Assembly: GCF_023091745.1 (NCBI RefSeq)
Contig: NC_068913.1
Coordinates: 38,694,501 to 38,758,500, forward strand
Reading direction: 5' to 3'
Length of the DNA stretch: 64,000 nucleotides
Origin: Budorcas taxicolor
Lineage: Eukaryota > Chordata > Mammalia > Artiodactyla > Bovidae
Below the pieces are notes generated by a model that saw nothing but the letters and a program-made list of their open reading frames with translations, made no database searches and was not told where the DNA came from. Position 1 is the first letter of the stretch; each line of letters begins with the position of its first letter. The translations under genes were made by a program, and so were the position numbers. This document shows positions 22,832-34,015 of this stretch, in pieces.

Positions 22832-24203
22832 ATGGTTATATTTTTAATAGAGTCCATTCCCTTTATTTTAGAAATACATACTGAAATATAAACGGAATGA
22901 TATCTGGAACTTATCTAAAAATATGGGAAATTGAGCAGTAGGAATAGAAATGAAACAAGATTGGCCATGAATTAAGAACTATTGAAGATGAATAAAGGAC
23001 ATGTGAGGTGTCATTATATTTTTCTATCTACCTTTGTACATGTTTAAATTTTTCTTCAATAAAATATAAAAAGAAAACAACTTAGATCACACTATACCTA
23101 TACAGCCAGAGAAATCCTTCTGAAGGAAGATCCAGTCATATTTATTCCTTTCTCATAGACTTTTGTAGTTCCATTTCTCTCAAACTTTAAACAGGTTAAT
23201 TAAGCTCATATGCCCTGTAGATTCTTGCCCTCGTTCAGGTCTTAACTTTGTGTTATACCATGTCTCCCTTCATTCTCTGAGCTTTTATAAGTTGAATTAT
23301 TTGCACATTCTGTGACATGTTTTTTGGCTCTGAAGCCACATTTTAGTTTTTGTCTGATACACCTTTCTTTAAACTCTAATCCCAGTTTTTTTATAATTTT
23401 TTTTAATGTATGGTTTCCCTTTGATTACTCTCTTTTTTTGGTAACTTGGTGACTGTATTTGGTTGACACATTTTAAATCTTTTCTCACATAACTTTTATC
23501 TCCCTTCTTCTACCCTTGTTTTCTTCCAAAACTTTTGATATTATTACTATCACCAATTAAGCATAAAGCAGTTGAAGTTTGCTTTTAGTATTATTAATGG
23601 TATTGTTAATTCTGCATTAGTATTTAGTAATAGCATTACTGTTACTGCATGTAGTCATTAATGCATGACTGCATTCTTTTCTTATGTCAGTCATCCCTGT
23701 TCAGCTTATTGTGATATTTTTTATCGAGCCTATGTATTTTTTTTTAATTTTACTGATAGTGAAAATGAGATTTTAAAATTTTTATCTGCTCCATTATTTT
23801 TTCATGTTCCTCTTAAATGTGCATTTTTAGGGCAATGCTTTTCTCATCTTAATTTGCAGAATCTTTTCATTGATTCTGACTTGGATTGGGTTCCTGCAAA
23901 TGGAGTCTGAGATGGGACTTTTCATTGAGTTTCACTGAAGAGCACTTAGGAACACCACTTCTGAGATGTGAAGAAAGCAGAATTGGGCAGAAGGAGAAAA
24001 TGTTACAGTGTAGTTGCAAAAGTGACTTCAGCTGTGCCACAGTTTACCTTGAGGGTAGTCTGATGTGGAGGCAAGGGTGCCAGGTCCTGTATACACACCC
24101 CTGCGCTAGTAAGAAGGAGCTATTCAGGGAGTGGATGCAGCTTTGTGACCTCAGCAGCTGAAGACCTATCAGCTGGGAGATTAAGTGTCTTACACCTTAA
24201 GGA
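22832..24203. other. Unique AT-rich DNA
   Basis: No gene recognised. GTACATGTTTAAATTTTTC followed by AATAAAATATAAAAAG at 23037-23072 resembles an old retroposon 3' end, family unknown. Confidence 0.45.
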
Positions 24204-24661
24204 TCAGTTCAGTTCAGTCGCTCAGTCGTGTCTGACTATTTGTGACCTCATGAATCACAGCACACCAGGCCTCCCTGTCCATCACCAACTCCCAGAGTTC
24301 ACTCAGACTCACATCCATCGAGTCAATGATGCCATCCAGCCATCTCATCCTTGGTCGTCCCCTTCTCCTCCTGCCCCCAACCCCTCCCAGCATCAGAGTC
24401 TTTTCCGATGAGTCAACTCTTCGCATGAGGTGGCCAAAGTACTGGAGTTTCAGCCTCAGCATCATTCCCTCCAAAGAAATCCCAGGGCTGATCTCCTTCA
24501 GAATGGACTGGTTGGGTCTCCTTGCAGTCCAAGGGACTCTCAAGAATCTTCTCCAACACCACAGTTCAAAAGCATCACTTCTTTGGCGCTCAGCATTCTT
24601 CACAGTCCAACTCTCACATCCATACATGACCACAGGAAAAACCATAGCCTTGACTAGACAC
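24204..24661 (-). mobile_element. BovB LINE 3' fragment (antisense)
   Basis: A 149-codon minus frame (24663-24214) covers the ORF2 C-terminal end almost without damage, from residues MVFPVVMYGCESW to SLSELWELVMDREAW. It stops short of the reverse transcriptase. No clear target duplication. Confidence 0.96.
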
Positions 24662-24699
24662 ATAGTACATCCAAATATCGCTACTGTCCACTCGGATCC

Positions 24700-26560
24700 A
24701 GTTGCTTCTTTTTATAATTTCAGCCTTCCTGGGACAACTTTCTGAGGATTCTGGTTTGTCTCATTTTCTGGGGAAACTTAAAAGTTGAAGATTAGTAGAA
24801 TGGATGACAATCTTTATTGCTGCAACCGACCTAAAGCCTCATCATCCCCTTCCTTTAGATTCCCCGTTCTTGTGGACAGCACCTGTACCACTCTAAGAGG
24901 CATACCTGGTAAAGTGACCCAGACCTAACCCCCCCAGTCACCATGTCCTTATGGGGCCATGGCTACTGTATGTTTTTTCGTTTGTCACCATATTTGGTCA
25001 GCAGAAAACCAAAAGTGCCAACTGAGTGCCTCCCTGTCCTGCAATAGAGCAGCAGCCTCTTCTTGACCCAGCCGCCTATTCTGGCCAGAGTGTTCTTTCT
25101 TTGTATGCTTTACTTTAAGCAAGGGATCCTGAAGAGGTTGGGTGGCACCCACAGCTTAATGTTCAAGAGAACTCTTCCTCTGTCCCATGCTGGGAGCATT
25201 TTCTTCTCTGGGAGCCAGGACATGTGGATCAACATTCCTCAAATTTGATACTATTCACATTTGGGCCAGATACTGTGTTCTGGGGGACTTTCTGGTACAA
25301 TGTAGGACATTAAACAGCATCCCTATTCTCTAACCTCTAGTCACCAGTAGCATTTTCCAGTTACGACAGCCGAATATATTTGTAGACATTGCCAGATGCA
25401 CCACCGGCTCATCCCAGCAGAGGCAACAAAATCATCTCCAATTGGTCTAGGCCCTCAGAGCCTAAATTTGAGGGAATGAGGAACACAAGTTGCCCAGCTG
25501 CCTTACTGGGAGTGACAACACTTGATTGTAACTTGGTTCCAGTAGCCATGCACCCTACCATTTGAGTAGAAAATAATATTCATTAATTTAAGGTATATAC
25601 TGTGTCCTCATAGAGAGTGGCACAGCGTAATGTCTCTAAACTGGCCTTGCAGCTGAACCTTCAGAAGACCACCTTTCACTCTATTTCTGAATACAGAGCC
25701 TCAGGGCAGTGCAGGGACCAGTGGGAGAATTCACATGGTGGTTTTATGGACCTTGTAGACACACTGTGAGCAAGATCTTGGCACAGACTTCATTTAATAT
25801 CAAGTCTTGATACACTTGTCTAACAGTGGCACCATGATGACATTTTGGGACCTGGGTTATCAATTCAGACCCTGTGTCCTAGGTCTAAAATCCCTACTCC
25901 TCTCTCCCAGTTTACAATTTCCAAGTAGATGGTCATGAGTTTCTTTAGAAAAGCACTGGAGATGCCATTGCCATACAAACTTGGCAACTGTAGAGTTCTT
26001 CTCTATGGTGGGCATGTGGGGCCTCTCCCTCTATCCCAGTTGTTGAGCTGGTTCATGTCTAGAAATGGGACCTGAGAAGGTAACATTTTATTCAGGGGTG
26101 GGGGGCTGCCCTTAGATTCCTCATCACCCATCTTCAATTTTTTTTTTTTTTGATTGTATAGTTTAAGCGATATGCTTGTTGGCTTACCTGTTATCCTTTG
26201 CCTCAGAACGTTGTGTTCTATTTTTTCAATAGCTCACTAGGTCTGGATCATAGCTGCCACTCAGACCTTGCTACTCATCATGGTAATTGCTCCCACCTGA
26301 ATTCCTGAATGCTGATAGTTAAGTGCTACCAGATGAACTCTATTATTTCAGGATACTTATTACTTTCAGGGACCTCTGTTCTGAATCAGCATTTTTTACA
26401 GGAGCCTAGCCTATGGAGGACAAACAGCAGGGAGCTTCTCAATGTTTCTGACTCACTAATAAATTCCTATCTGCTTTTATAGAGTTATTTTTTGGCACTC
26501 CCATTCAACATACTTGCTGGTGTGTTTTACAGCCTTACCTATTTTAGCCATGGCATTGTA
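24700..26560. mobile_element. Possible ERVL-class internal sequence, heavily decayed
   Basis: GC-richer than nearby unique DNA, with no intact frame. Several phrases (for example GTGGACAGCACCTGTACCAC, TTTGGTCAGCAGAAAACC, and TTTATAGAGTTATTTTTTGG) are of the kind found in old mammalian ERVL internal regions. This is recognition from memory at low similarity, and the strand is not assigned. A MaLR LTR follows and a hAT relic lies inside. No viral protein can be read. Confidence 0.35.
25232..25450 (+). mobile_element. hAT-type non-autonomous DNA transposon relic
   Basis: Keeps the order ATACTATTCACATTTGGGCC, GTACAATGTAGGACATTAAA, CAGCATCCCTATTCTCTAAC, CACCAGTAGCA, then AGACATTGCCAGATG. This is a common MER element of the Charlie group; I am not certain of its exact name. 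Confidence 0.75.
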
Positions 26561-26574
26561 CACACCTGTTTGAG

Positions 26575-26945
26575 TGTTTGGAGAATGATACGGACACATG
26601 TTTGCATCCTCTCAAAATTTATATGATAAAGACCTTAATTCTCAATGTGATACTATATGGAGGCAGGGCCTCTAGGAAGTGATTAAGTTTAGGTGAGGGT
26701 ATGAGGGTCAAGTCCTCAAAATGGGATTAGTGTCCTTACAAGAAGAGGAAGAGATGTTACAGCTTCCTCCCTCTGCCCTGTGAGGATACGGGCAGGAAGG
26801 CTGCCATCTGCAAACGAGGAGGAGCGCTTCAGCAAAAATCAATCTGCCTTCGCCTTGATACTGGATTTCCCACCTTCTAAAACGGTGAGAAAAGTTTGTT
26901 GATTCAGTCACTCAGCCTGTGATGTTTTCTAATAGTAGCCCTAAC
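26575..26945 (+). mobile_element. MaLR (ERVL-MaLR) solo LTR
   Basis: Keeps a long colinear MaLR pattern: CTCTCAAAATTTATATG, CTCAATGTGATACTATATGG, GGCAGGGCCTCTAGGAAGTG, GGGATTAGTGTCCTTACAAG, TGTGAGGATACGGGCAGGAA, ACGGTGAGAAAAGTTTG, and a TAGTAGCCCTAACTAAG end. No partner LTR or viral frame is present. Confidence 0.88.
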
Positions 26946-28389
26946 TAAGCCCTTTCGCTAGCATGTAGTATAGATCACCGCTTTCTCCAAACGTCCAAGG
27001 CTATCCTAATAGTCTGTTAGGACCGTCACATGGGGTCCCTGTCAAAATACTAAATGTCACATTCTTGGAGAACATTATCCAACGTTATGCCTCTCTCATC
27101 GATTCTGCAGCCATAGAAGTTCTCTTGTCTTTCTCTGGTCTGTATGTTACTTAGATTCTAGATCTTTGGAGTGTGTTCCTTTTCCTCCCTTCACAGGTGA
27201 ATTTGGATAGAATTTTTTATGCCAGGAGAGGAAATCAGACATTGTTAAACATTGCTAAAGATATACCAGTTACATTAAATAAGGTTGTGATACCAGACAC
27301 TAATTTGAGAAAATCAGCCAGGTAGGTGAGCTGTCCTCGGAAGCCCAAGCGTAGGCTTCTTATCAGAAATCCCCTGGGGATGTTTTCAGTGTCCTTTTTC
27401 TCATCCTTCCAGGCTCTCTGGTAAGCTGCTTTAGCACCTTGCTGGATTCACCCAAGATTTTCTTTTATGATTTATTTACTGATCCAAAGGCAACTCTCTT
27501 TCTTAATGGAAACACATTGAAGAGAAAGAGGGAAAATGTCTATAGTATCGAGGACCATTCCAAATAATTTGAAAATTAAGCCTACATACAAACTTTCCCT
27601 AGTGAGTTACACCATCATTCTGCACAAAACAAGTATTGCTCCATACTTGATATACTGCATTTGCACTAATTTTGGCAATAGATTATAAAAATATACTGCT
27701 TAAAAATAATGGAAGCATTCATCAAAAAAATCTTGATTATTCAGATATGAGCTCTAAACACCTTAGAGATTATGATGCACATTGGGTTGAATCAAAGTCT
27801 AAAGACGAACACTCTGGAACAAAATTTCCACTCAAATCCTGTCACGTATTTTATGTATAGGATTATTTTTCCAAAAGTGCTAAATTTGGGATAAGCTCAA
27901 GAATTTTATAAAATGACAATTACTAGATTTTCCATTTTAAACAAAGCAGTCTGACTCTATGTAGCTATAGTTTGCGGGAAAAAAATGATACACTTACTTA
28001 TCTATCATCTCAAATTCAATAAGTAACAATGAGCAGTTCAGACTGAGTCTTGGAAAGATGTTTGAGGAAATTCATCAGAGGTTTATTAATATTTACAAAA
28101 GTAGGCATTTCTGTATCATGTTTACTTTGTTAAACTTCTTACACAAGCAGGAAGACTAGTGCTAGGCCCTCTAAGGATGAGGGAAAGTCAATTCAGAATG
28201 AAAAACAGAAATTCTATTTGAATGCCCCCTTTCTTTACTAAGATATAAATTACACTCTCTCCCCTAGCATACATCAGTGAACTCTATACATAGAAAATTT
28301 TTTTCTTTTGCTCTATATTAAGATTTTATTTAATGAAACATTGCTATAACTGAGATTTTTAGTCAATACATATTGTCATTTTCTTTCAC
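26946..28389. other. Unique DNA, first part perhaps ERVL
   Basis: 26946-27200 may continue the decayed ERVL sequence on the far side of the MaLR LTR. The rest is AT-rich without a recognisable feature. Confidence 0.4.
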
Positions 28390-28970
28390 AAACACATACA
28401 GTGCTAATTATGATATAATCATGGTACTGTTCTAAGTGGTTTACTAATATTATGTCATTTAATCCTCAGTACACTGAAATAGAGGCATCCCTGGGGGTTC
28501 AGTTGGTAAAGAATCCCCCTATAATGCAGGAGACCCTGGTTCAAATCCTGGATTGGGAAGATCCCTTGGATAAGGGATAGGCTACCCACTCCAGTGTTCT
28601 TGGGCTTCCCTGTGTCTCAGATGGTAAAGAATCCATTTGCAATGTGGGAGACCTGGGTTTGATCCCCGGGTTGGGAAGATGCCCTGGAGGAGAGCATGGC
28701 AACCCACTCCAGTATTCTTCTTGCCTGGAGAATCCCCATGGACAGAGGAGCCTGGTGGGCCACAGTCCATGGGATCCCAGAGAGTCGGACACGACTGAGT
28801 GACTATGCACAGCACAGCACACTCAAATAGGCACCATGTGATACCCACAAATTACAGAGAGGGAAACAGGCACACAGCCGTTAAATAATTTTCTGCAGGT
28901 CACACAGCTAGTAACTGGCAAAATTAGAATTTAATCCAGGAATTCTCTCTCTGAAGTGCATACTTCTAAC
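28390..28970 (+). mobile_element. MIR SINE, split by a Bov-tA dimer
   Basis: Left half 28390-28482 (TACTGTTCTAAGTGGTTTAC, GTCATTTAATCCTCAG) and right half 28819-28970 (CAAATTACAGAGAGGGAAAC, GCAGGTCACACAGCTAGTAA) join into one colinear MIR when the Bov-tA is removed. Confidence 0.9.
28483..28818 (+). mobile_element. Dimeric Bov-tA SINE with target duplication
   Basis: Two tRNA-like heads in series (near 28486 and 28610), the first unit ending at CCACTCCAGTGTTCTT. Flanks ACACTGAAATAG at 28471-28482 and ACACTCAAATAG at 28819-28830 match 11 of 12. Confidence 0.94.
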
Positions 28971-29007
28971 CACTGCACATGCTAGTGAAAAGATAAATTA
29001 TAAAGCT

Positions 29008-29282
29008 GCTGCTGCTGCTGCTAATTCGCTTCAGTCGTGTCCGACTCTGTGCGACCCCATGGACGGCAGCCCACCAAGCTCTCCCGTCCCTGGGATTCTC
29101 CAGGCAGGAACATTGGAGTGGGTTGCCATTGACTTCTCCAGTGCATGAAAGTGAAAAGGGAAAGTGAAGTTGCTCAGTCGTGTCTGACTCTTCGCAACCC
29201 CGTGGACTGCAGCCCACCAGATTCCTCTGTCCATGGGATTTTCCAAGCAAGAGTACTGGAGTGGGGTGCCATTGCCTTCTCC
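29008..29282 (-). mobile_element. Bov-A2 SINE, complete, with 13-bp target duplication
   Basis: Antisense Bov-A2 with its trinucleotide tail (GCTGCTGCTGCTGCT) on the left. Perfect flanks AAATTATAAAGCT at 28995-29007 and 29283-29295. Confidence 0.97.
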
Positions 29283-29295
29283 AAATTATAAAGCT

Positions 29296-31408
29296 AGAAA
29301 TTCTTAAATTTTATTTTTCAAATTTATAGCAAAAATAAAATTCAATTTAAAGAAACCATACCTGGTTCACTGTTGCTCTCTCTCCACTTGTTCTATAGTT
29401 ACTCAAAATGGCTCCAGCATGTACACGCTGAACCCATATAATGCTGCATCCTGATGCCCAGTATGTCAGCCTTCTCTTTATCACGCAGTAAAGCTGAGGT
29501 TTTTTAAGAAAAGGGAGTCCGGGAGCTGTGCTTTTTGAGTTCACATCCTGGTTTTGCCATTTTCAAACCTTGTATCTTTATGCTAGCTTTTCCCAGTATT
29601 TTAATCAGTACTGCAGATTAGTTCTATTTCAGTCTAAATTTGAATTACACTATATCGCATACAGAGTAAATTTGCTCATGTTAAGGAGGCATTTGCTGTC
29701 CTGTGTACTATGGCCCTCATCTCCTTTTCCTGCCTCTCATCCCTACTCTTTCTCATGTACACACACAATGGTCCTGTCACACCAGTGAAGTTATTTATCC
29801 AAAGACGTTCTGATACCTCTTGCTGGTAATCATGCCTTTCTTGGTGCTTGGATGCCCTCTTGAGTAAGGCATCCAACTCTTGGCCTAGGCCCCATTTAAA
29901 ACTTCTCTGTGAAGCCTATTCAGTTCTCTGGAGACAATTTAATATTCCTTCATCTGTGTTTCAAAGGCACACCACTTACAGTCTTCCAGTACTTCTAATT
30001 ACCCTCCATTGTATTTGATAATTAGTTGTGTACATATTTGTGTCACTGTGTAGGAAGTGAAGGTGGCGTACTCTCCTCTATACCAAGAACAATGCCTTGT
30101 GTGTTAAGTTCTCAGTAAATATCACATGTACAAAATATGAATTGAACACATAATGACTTTTCAAGGACAGTTGGAAAAAGGTAGCTATGTCAGGAATACA
30201 GAAGGGAAACAAAAACTTAATATTTACATTGGAAAATTGGTTGGCATTCAACTTCTAAAAACAAATCTGGAAAAAAAAAATAATATGAAGCAGATACTCA
30301 GTTAATAGGAGCAAGATGGAAAATTCTATTGCCAAGCCATATTTAAGAGTAATCAAGCTCTTTAATTTGAGCAGAAGTCTGAGGCATGATCAAGTTAACC
30401 AAAAAGAAAAGACCAGTGTTATTTTGACTGAATTGAAAACAGAGTGTGGGGAAATTTGTGTTTTCCCCTTGGAGAACCGGCTGCCTTTATTCCCTCCATT
30501 AAGCCAATTTTGTGCCAAAACTTAGCTGATGTTTCAGATCTTTATCAGTACCTCTGTCCCCATTCAGTTTATCTATCCCTGGCATCATTACTGTCTTGCT
30601 CTATTCTTTGCAAAGTAGCTGCTTACTCACCTCAAATTTTGTGTTGATAAATGTAGTATAATATTTTCCCTTATATTAAATGCATGTTGCATAGAGCTTT
30701 CTGGATTTAGAGACTCAATTCAAGATAAACTAAGGGTTGGATTTCTCTTAGACTGACCACACAAGATGGTCAGTCATCAAATTCAGTGTCTTCTCTATGT
30801 CAGCCGTCATAGGGAACAGTATTGTCAAAATAAAGCCTAATCACTATCCACCTGTAATTCACAATGAAATAAGGAAGGCAAATGTGAGTGTAGATGAGAT
30901 ACAAGTTATAGAATAATGCATTGTGTTTGTAATAGAGTTTACAGCCTAGTTGTAGGAATAGAGGTATTGTTCTAAAAGGCATGTTTAAGTATAGTCTTAA
31001 AACACAAATTATAATTAGCTTAAGGGTAATAATGGTGGAGCAGGTATTTTTGGATGACAGAGTGGCTGAGGTGGAGGGAATAACAGCCTATCTGTAAACT
31101 TTAGAAGCCTACACTTCTGTCTGAGGGACTATAGAGGAAATTAAACGAAGTCTGCACTTTTGCAGAGGAGACAATGAGAGAAAGAATAGGATAATAAAGC
31201 TAGTGATAATGGCAAAATAATTTGAGGTCTTCTAATTGACTTCAGAATTTTGACTTGATCCTAAGAGCTCTACCTTCTTTCCTCCTACAAAGTCTGGATT
31301 CTCCCTGCAGTTATCAAAAGCCATCTCATTTAGCATTTCAAAGACTTTGTTCTTGGAGTCAACACTCTCTCTCCTGAATTATTTTTTTTATTTTTCCTAC
31401 TGAGTCAT
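29296..31408. other. Unique DNA
   Basis: About 2.1 kb with no recognisable gene; frames are under 90 codons. One L2 piece is listed separately. Confidence 0.5.
29885..30120 (-). mobile_element. LINE-2 3' fragment (antisense)
   Basis: AAACTTCTCTGTGAAGCCTA, then AATTACCCTCCATTGTATTT, TTTGTGTCACTGTGTAGG and AATGCCTTGTGTGTTAAG followed by TCTCAGTAAATAT follow the reversed L2 3' end. Confidence 0.68.
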
Positions 31409-31620
31409 GGGCTTCCCTGGTGACTTAGTAGTAAAGAATCCACCTGCCAGTGCAGGAAATGTGGGTTCAATCCCTGGTTTAGGAAGATCCCTTGGAGAAG
31501 GAAATGGCAACCCACTCCAGTATTCTTGTCTGGGCAATCCCATGGACAGAGGAGCCTGGTGGGCTTCAGTCCATGGGGTCACGAAAGAGTTGGTCACGAC
31601 TTAGTAACTAAACAACAACT
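31409..31620 (+). mobile_element. Bov-tA SINE (sense)
   Basis: Complete element from GGGCTTCCCTGGTGAC to an ACTAAACAACAACT tail. Most box-region bases are kept. No clear target duplication. Confidence 0.95.
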
Positions 31621-32072
31621 GGACCATTTCTACAAAAATGTGAATGTAACATGAGAGATCACATATTAAAAAAATAAAAATTTCATCCTCCACCACCATT
31701 TTCTCTGCACCCCTTATGGACATTTGCCTATACTAACTGTCTACACATTCTCACCAATCCATACCACTTCAGCATAATCTTATCTGGATTTTGTCCCCAT
31801 ACTACACTAAAATCACTTTGAAAAAGCAATCAGTGACCTTCACCATATACATGCCTCCTAATCCAGTGGCAGTTAACCAGCCTGCAGCTCTGCATCATTT
31901 ATGCAATTCTGTTGGATGTCAGACTTTGGTCCACCACTGTGTTCCCAACTTGACTGAGTCCATACCTGATTCCGCAAGCAGTTTCATTTGGCCACTGTCA
32001 CTAGTCTTTGTGAGGTGAAGAGAGTGATGAGGTTCATAGCACACCGACAGCTTTGTTTAAAAAGTCTGTTCT
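31621..32072. other. Unique DNA
   Basis: No repeat or gene recognised. One 75-codon plus frame without a domain. Confidence 0.5.
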
Positions 32073-32327
32073 GTGGGGGGTACGATGAATTGGAATATTG
32101 GGATTGGCATATATACCCCATCAGTATTATGTATAAAATAGATAACTAATGAGAACATACGGTATAGCACAGGGAACTCTACTTGATGCTTTTGACTTAG
32201 ATGGGAAAGAAATCCAAAAAAGAGGGGATATATTTATACATATAGCTGATTCATTTTACTTAACAGTAGAAAGCAGCGCAACATTGTAGAGAACAATACT
32301 CAAATAAAAATTAATTAAAAATTTTTT
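32073..32327 (+). mobile_element. L1 3' UTR end (sense)
   Basis: GTATAAAATAGATAACTAAT, GGTATAGCACAGGGAACTCT, AAGAAATCCAAAAAAGAGGG, then CAATACTCAAATAAAAATTA: the classic artiodactyl L1 3' UTR, about 255 bp. Confidence 0.88.
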
Positions 32328-32518
32328 TCAATATTCTTCCTGATCTTCCACTCCTAATGTCTGATACACTAAAAATAAGTTTGAGTTGTGACACAAGTTT
32401 TCACTCATGTATATTTGATGCTTTTGTATCATTTTCTCACATTGAGATGTACAATCTCCAGTCTGAATGCTTCACTTAAGCTAAGATGAGAAGATTTCAT
32501 TTTAATAATTGTTAGACT

Positions 32519-32960
32519 TTTTTTTTTTTTTTTGAGATGGATCACAAATTTTTATTTAAAACAAAGAATCAGTCTACTTTGGGACCTTCAGTTCAAAACT
32601 CCTTAGGAACTCTTTCCTCTCTAATCATAAAGTTGCTGGGTAGTTAGTAGTTGAGAAAATGCCAACATGTTCTAATGTCACAGTGAGGACACTTATTAAC
32701 AGGTGAGTTCCAAATATAGGCTCACATAGAGAAGCATGCTTGCCCTACTTCAAATCTCTTTGTATAAATAGAGTAGAAACATATGATGAAAAAATAGGGG
32801 AAAATATGGCTGTTCTGCTAATGAACATGAGATAACCATTTCAGCCACATGGTTAAGTCCATAGTGGACTGAACTTCCTAAGTACAGACAAGTCTGCTTT
32901 CTGTCAGTCAGGCCATGGTATGTCATCTTGGGGGGTGGGGGGAAGACACCCTGCAGAGTA
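32519..32960 (-). pseudogene. Probable processed retrocopy, 3' UTR end of an unidentified mRNA
   Basis: A T-run at 32519-32534 is, on the minus strand, a poly(A) tail. Reading toward it on the minus strand, the sequence contains TTTAAATAAAAATTTG and then CATCTC, so a canonical AATAAA sits about 20 bases before the tail, exactly where a real cleavage site would have it. The body matches no transposon in the window. A minus frame at 33022-32750 spans part of it but shows no domain, and its first codons lie in BovB. The 5' end is unclear; it ends by 32974, where the BovB target duplication begins. I could not find a target duplication for the retrocopy itself or name the parent gene. Confidence 0.55.
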
Positions 32961-32982
32961 AATTTTAAAAACTTAAAATATT

Positions 32983-33245
32983 GGGACTGATGCTGAAGCT
33001 GAAATTCTAATACTTTGGCCACCTGATGTGAAGAACTGACTCATGTGAAAAGACCCTGATGCTGGGAAAGATTGAAGGCAGGAGGAGAAGGGGAAGACAG
33101 AGGAAGAGATGGCTGGATGGCATCACCGACTCAATGAACATGAGTTTGAGTAAACCTTGGGAGTTGACAATGGACAGGGAGGCCTGGCGTGCTGCAGTCC
33201 ATGGGGTTGCAAAGAGTTGGACGACTGAGCGACTGAACTGAACTG
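32983..33245 (+). mobile_element. BovB-type 3' fragment with target duplication
   Basis: Only the last 263 bases of BovB, to the ACTGAACTGA tail, flanked by AAAATATT at 32975-32982 and 33246-33253. It holds GGAAGACAGAGGAAGAGATG and the usual last block before the tail. Confidence 0.95.
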
Positions 33246-33253
33246 AAAATATT

Positions 33254-33668
33254 TGGAAGGAAAATAAATAAGGGAAAGGAAGAAAGATGGCTCAACTGAG
33301 TGATTTTCAATTGTTTTTCTTAATAGCAGGACCCAATGTAAACTGCAATATGATTTATCATTTCTGTAGGAAGAAATGAACATATATGTGAATTTATACA
33401 GTAAGATATATATTTTACATGAAAAGCATAATGGTTTTATATGTTAGAAGACAAACTCTATTTTTAAAAGGACATCATTTTTGGCATAGTTATAAAGGAG
33501 GGAATAACTAGAAACAGCACTGTTATTAGTACCACTCCAAACAGTTACAGAATTTGAAAATTTGCATATCTTTTGAAATGGACTATGTCAAAATCGCTTA
33601 AGAAAAATATAGATTATAAAATGTCACATAAGAATTCTTTAATATTCACTTATGATATTTCTCACTTA
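33254..33668. other. Unique AT-rich DNA
   Basis: Nothing recognised. Confidence 0.5.
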
Positions 33669-33679
33669 TATTCATAGTT

Positions 33680-34004
33680 GGGCTTCCTGGTTAGCTCAGC
33701 TGGTAAAGAATCCTCCTACAAAGTAGGAGACCCTCCTGGATTGGGAAGTTCCCCTGGAGAAGGGATAGGCTACCCACTCCAGTATTCTTGGGCTTCACTG
33801 GTGGCTCAGATGATAAAGAATCTGCCTGCAATGCCAGAGACCTGGGTTTGATCCCTGGGTTGGGAAGATCCCCAGAGGAGGGCATGGCAACCCATTCCAG
33901 TATTGTAGCCTGGAGAATCCACATGGACAGAAGATCCTAGAGGGCTAGCTACAGTCCATGGGGTTCCAAAGAGTTGGACACAAGTGAGAGATTAAGGACA
34001 CATG
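33680..34004 (+). mobile_element. Dimeric Bov-tA SINE with 11-bp target duplication
   Basis: Two heads in series (near 33680 and 33790), same dimer layout as 28483-28818. Perfect flanks TATTCATAGTT at 33669-33679 and 34005-34015. Confidence 0.96.
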
Positions 34005-34015
34005 TATTCATAGTT

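Noticed and set aside
24214..24663. 149-codon minus frame that looks well conserved
   Set aside because: It is the C-terminal end of BovB ORF2 and lacks the reverse transcriptase and a start of its own.
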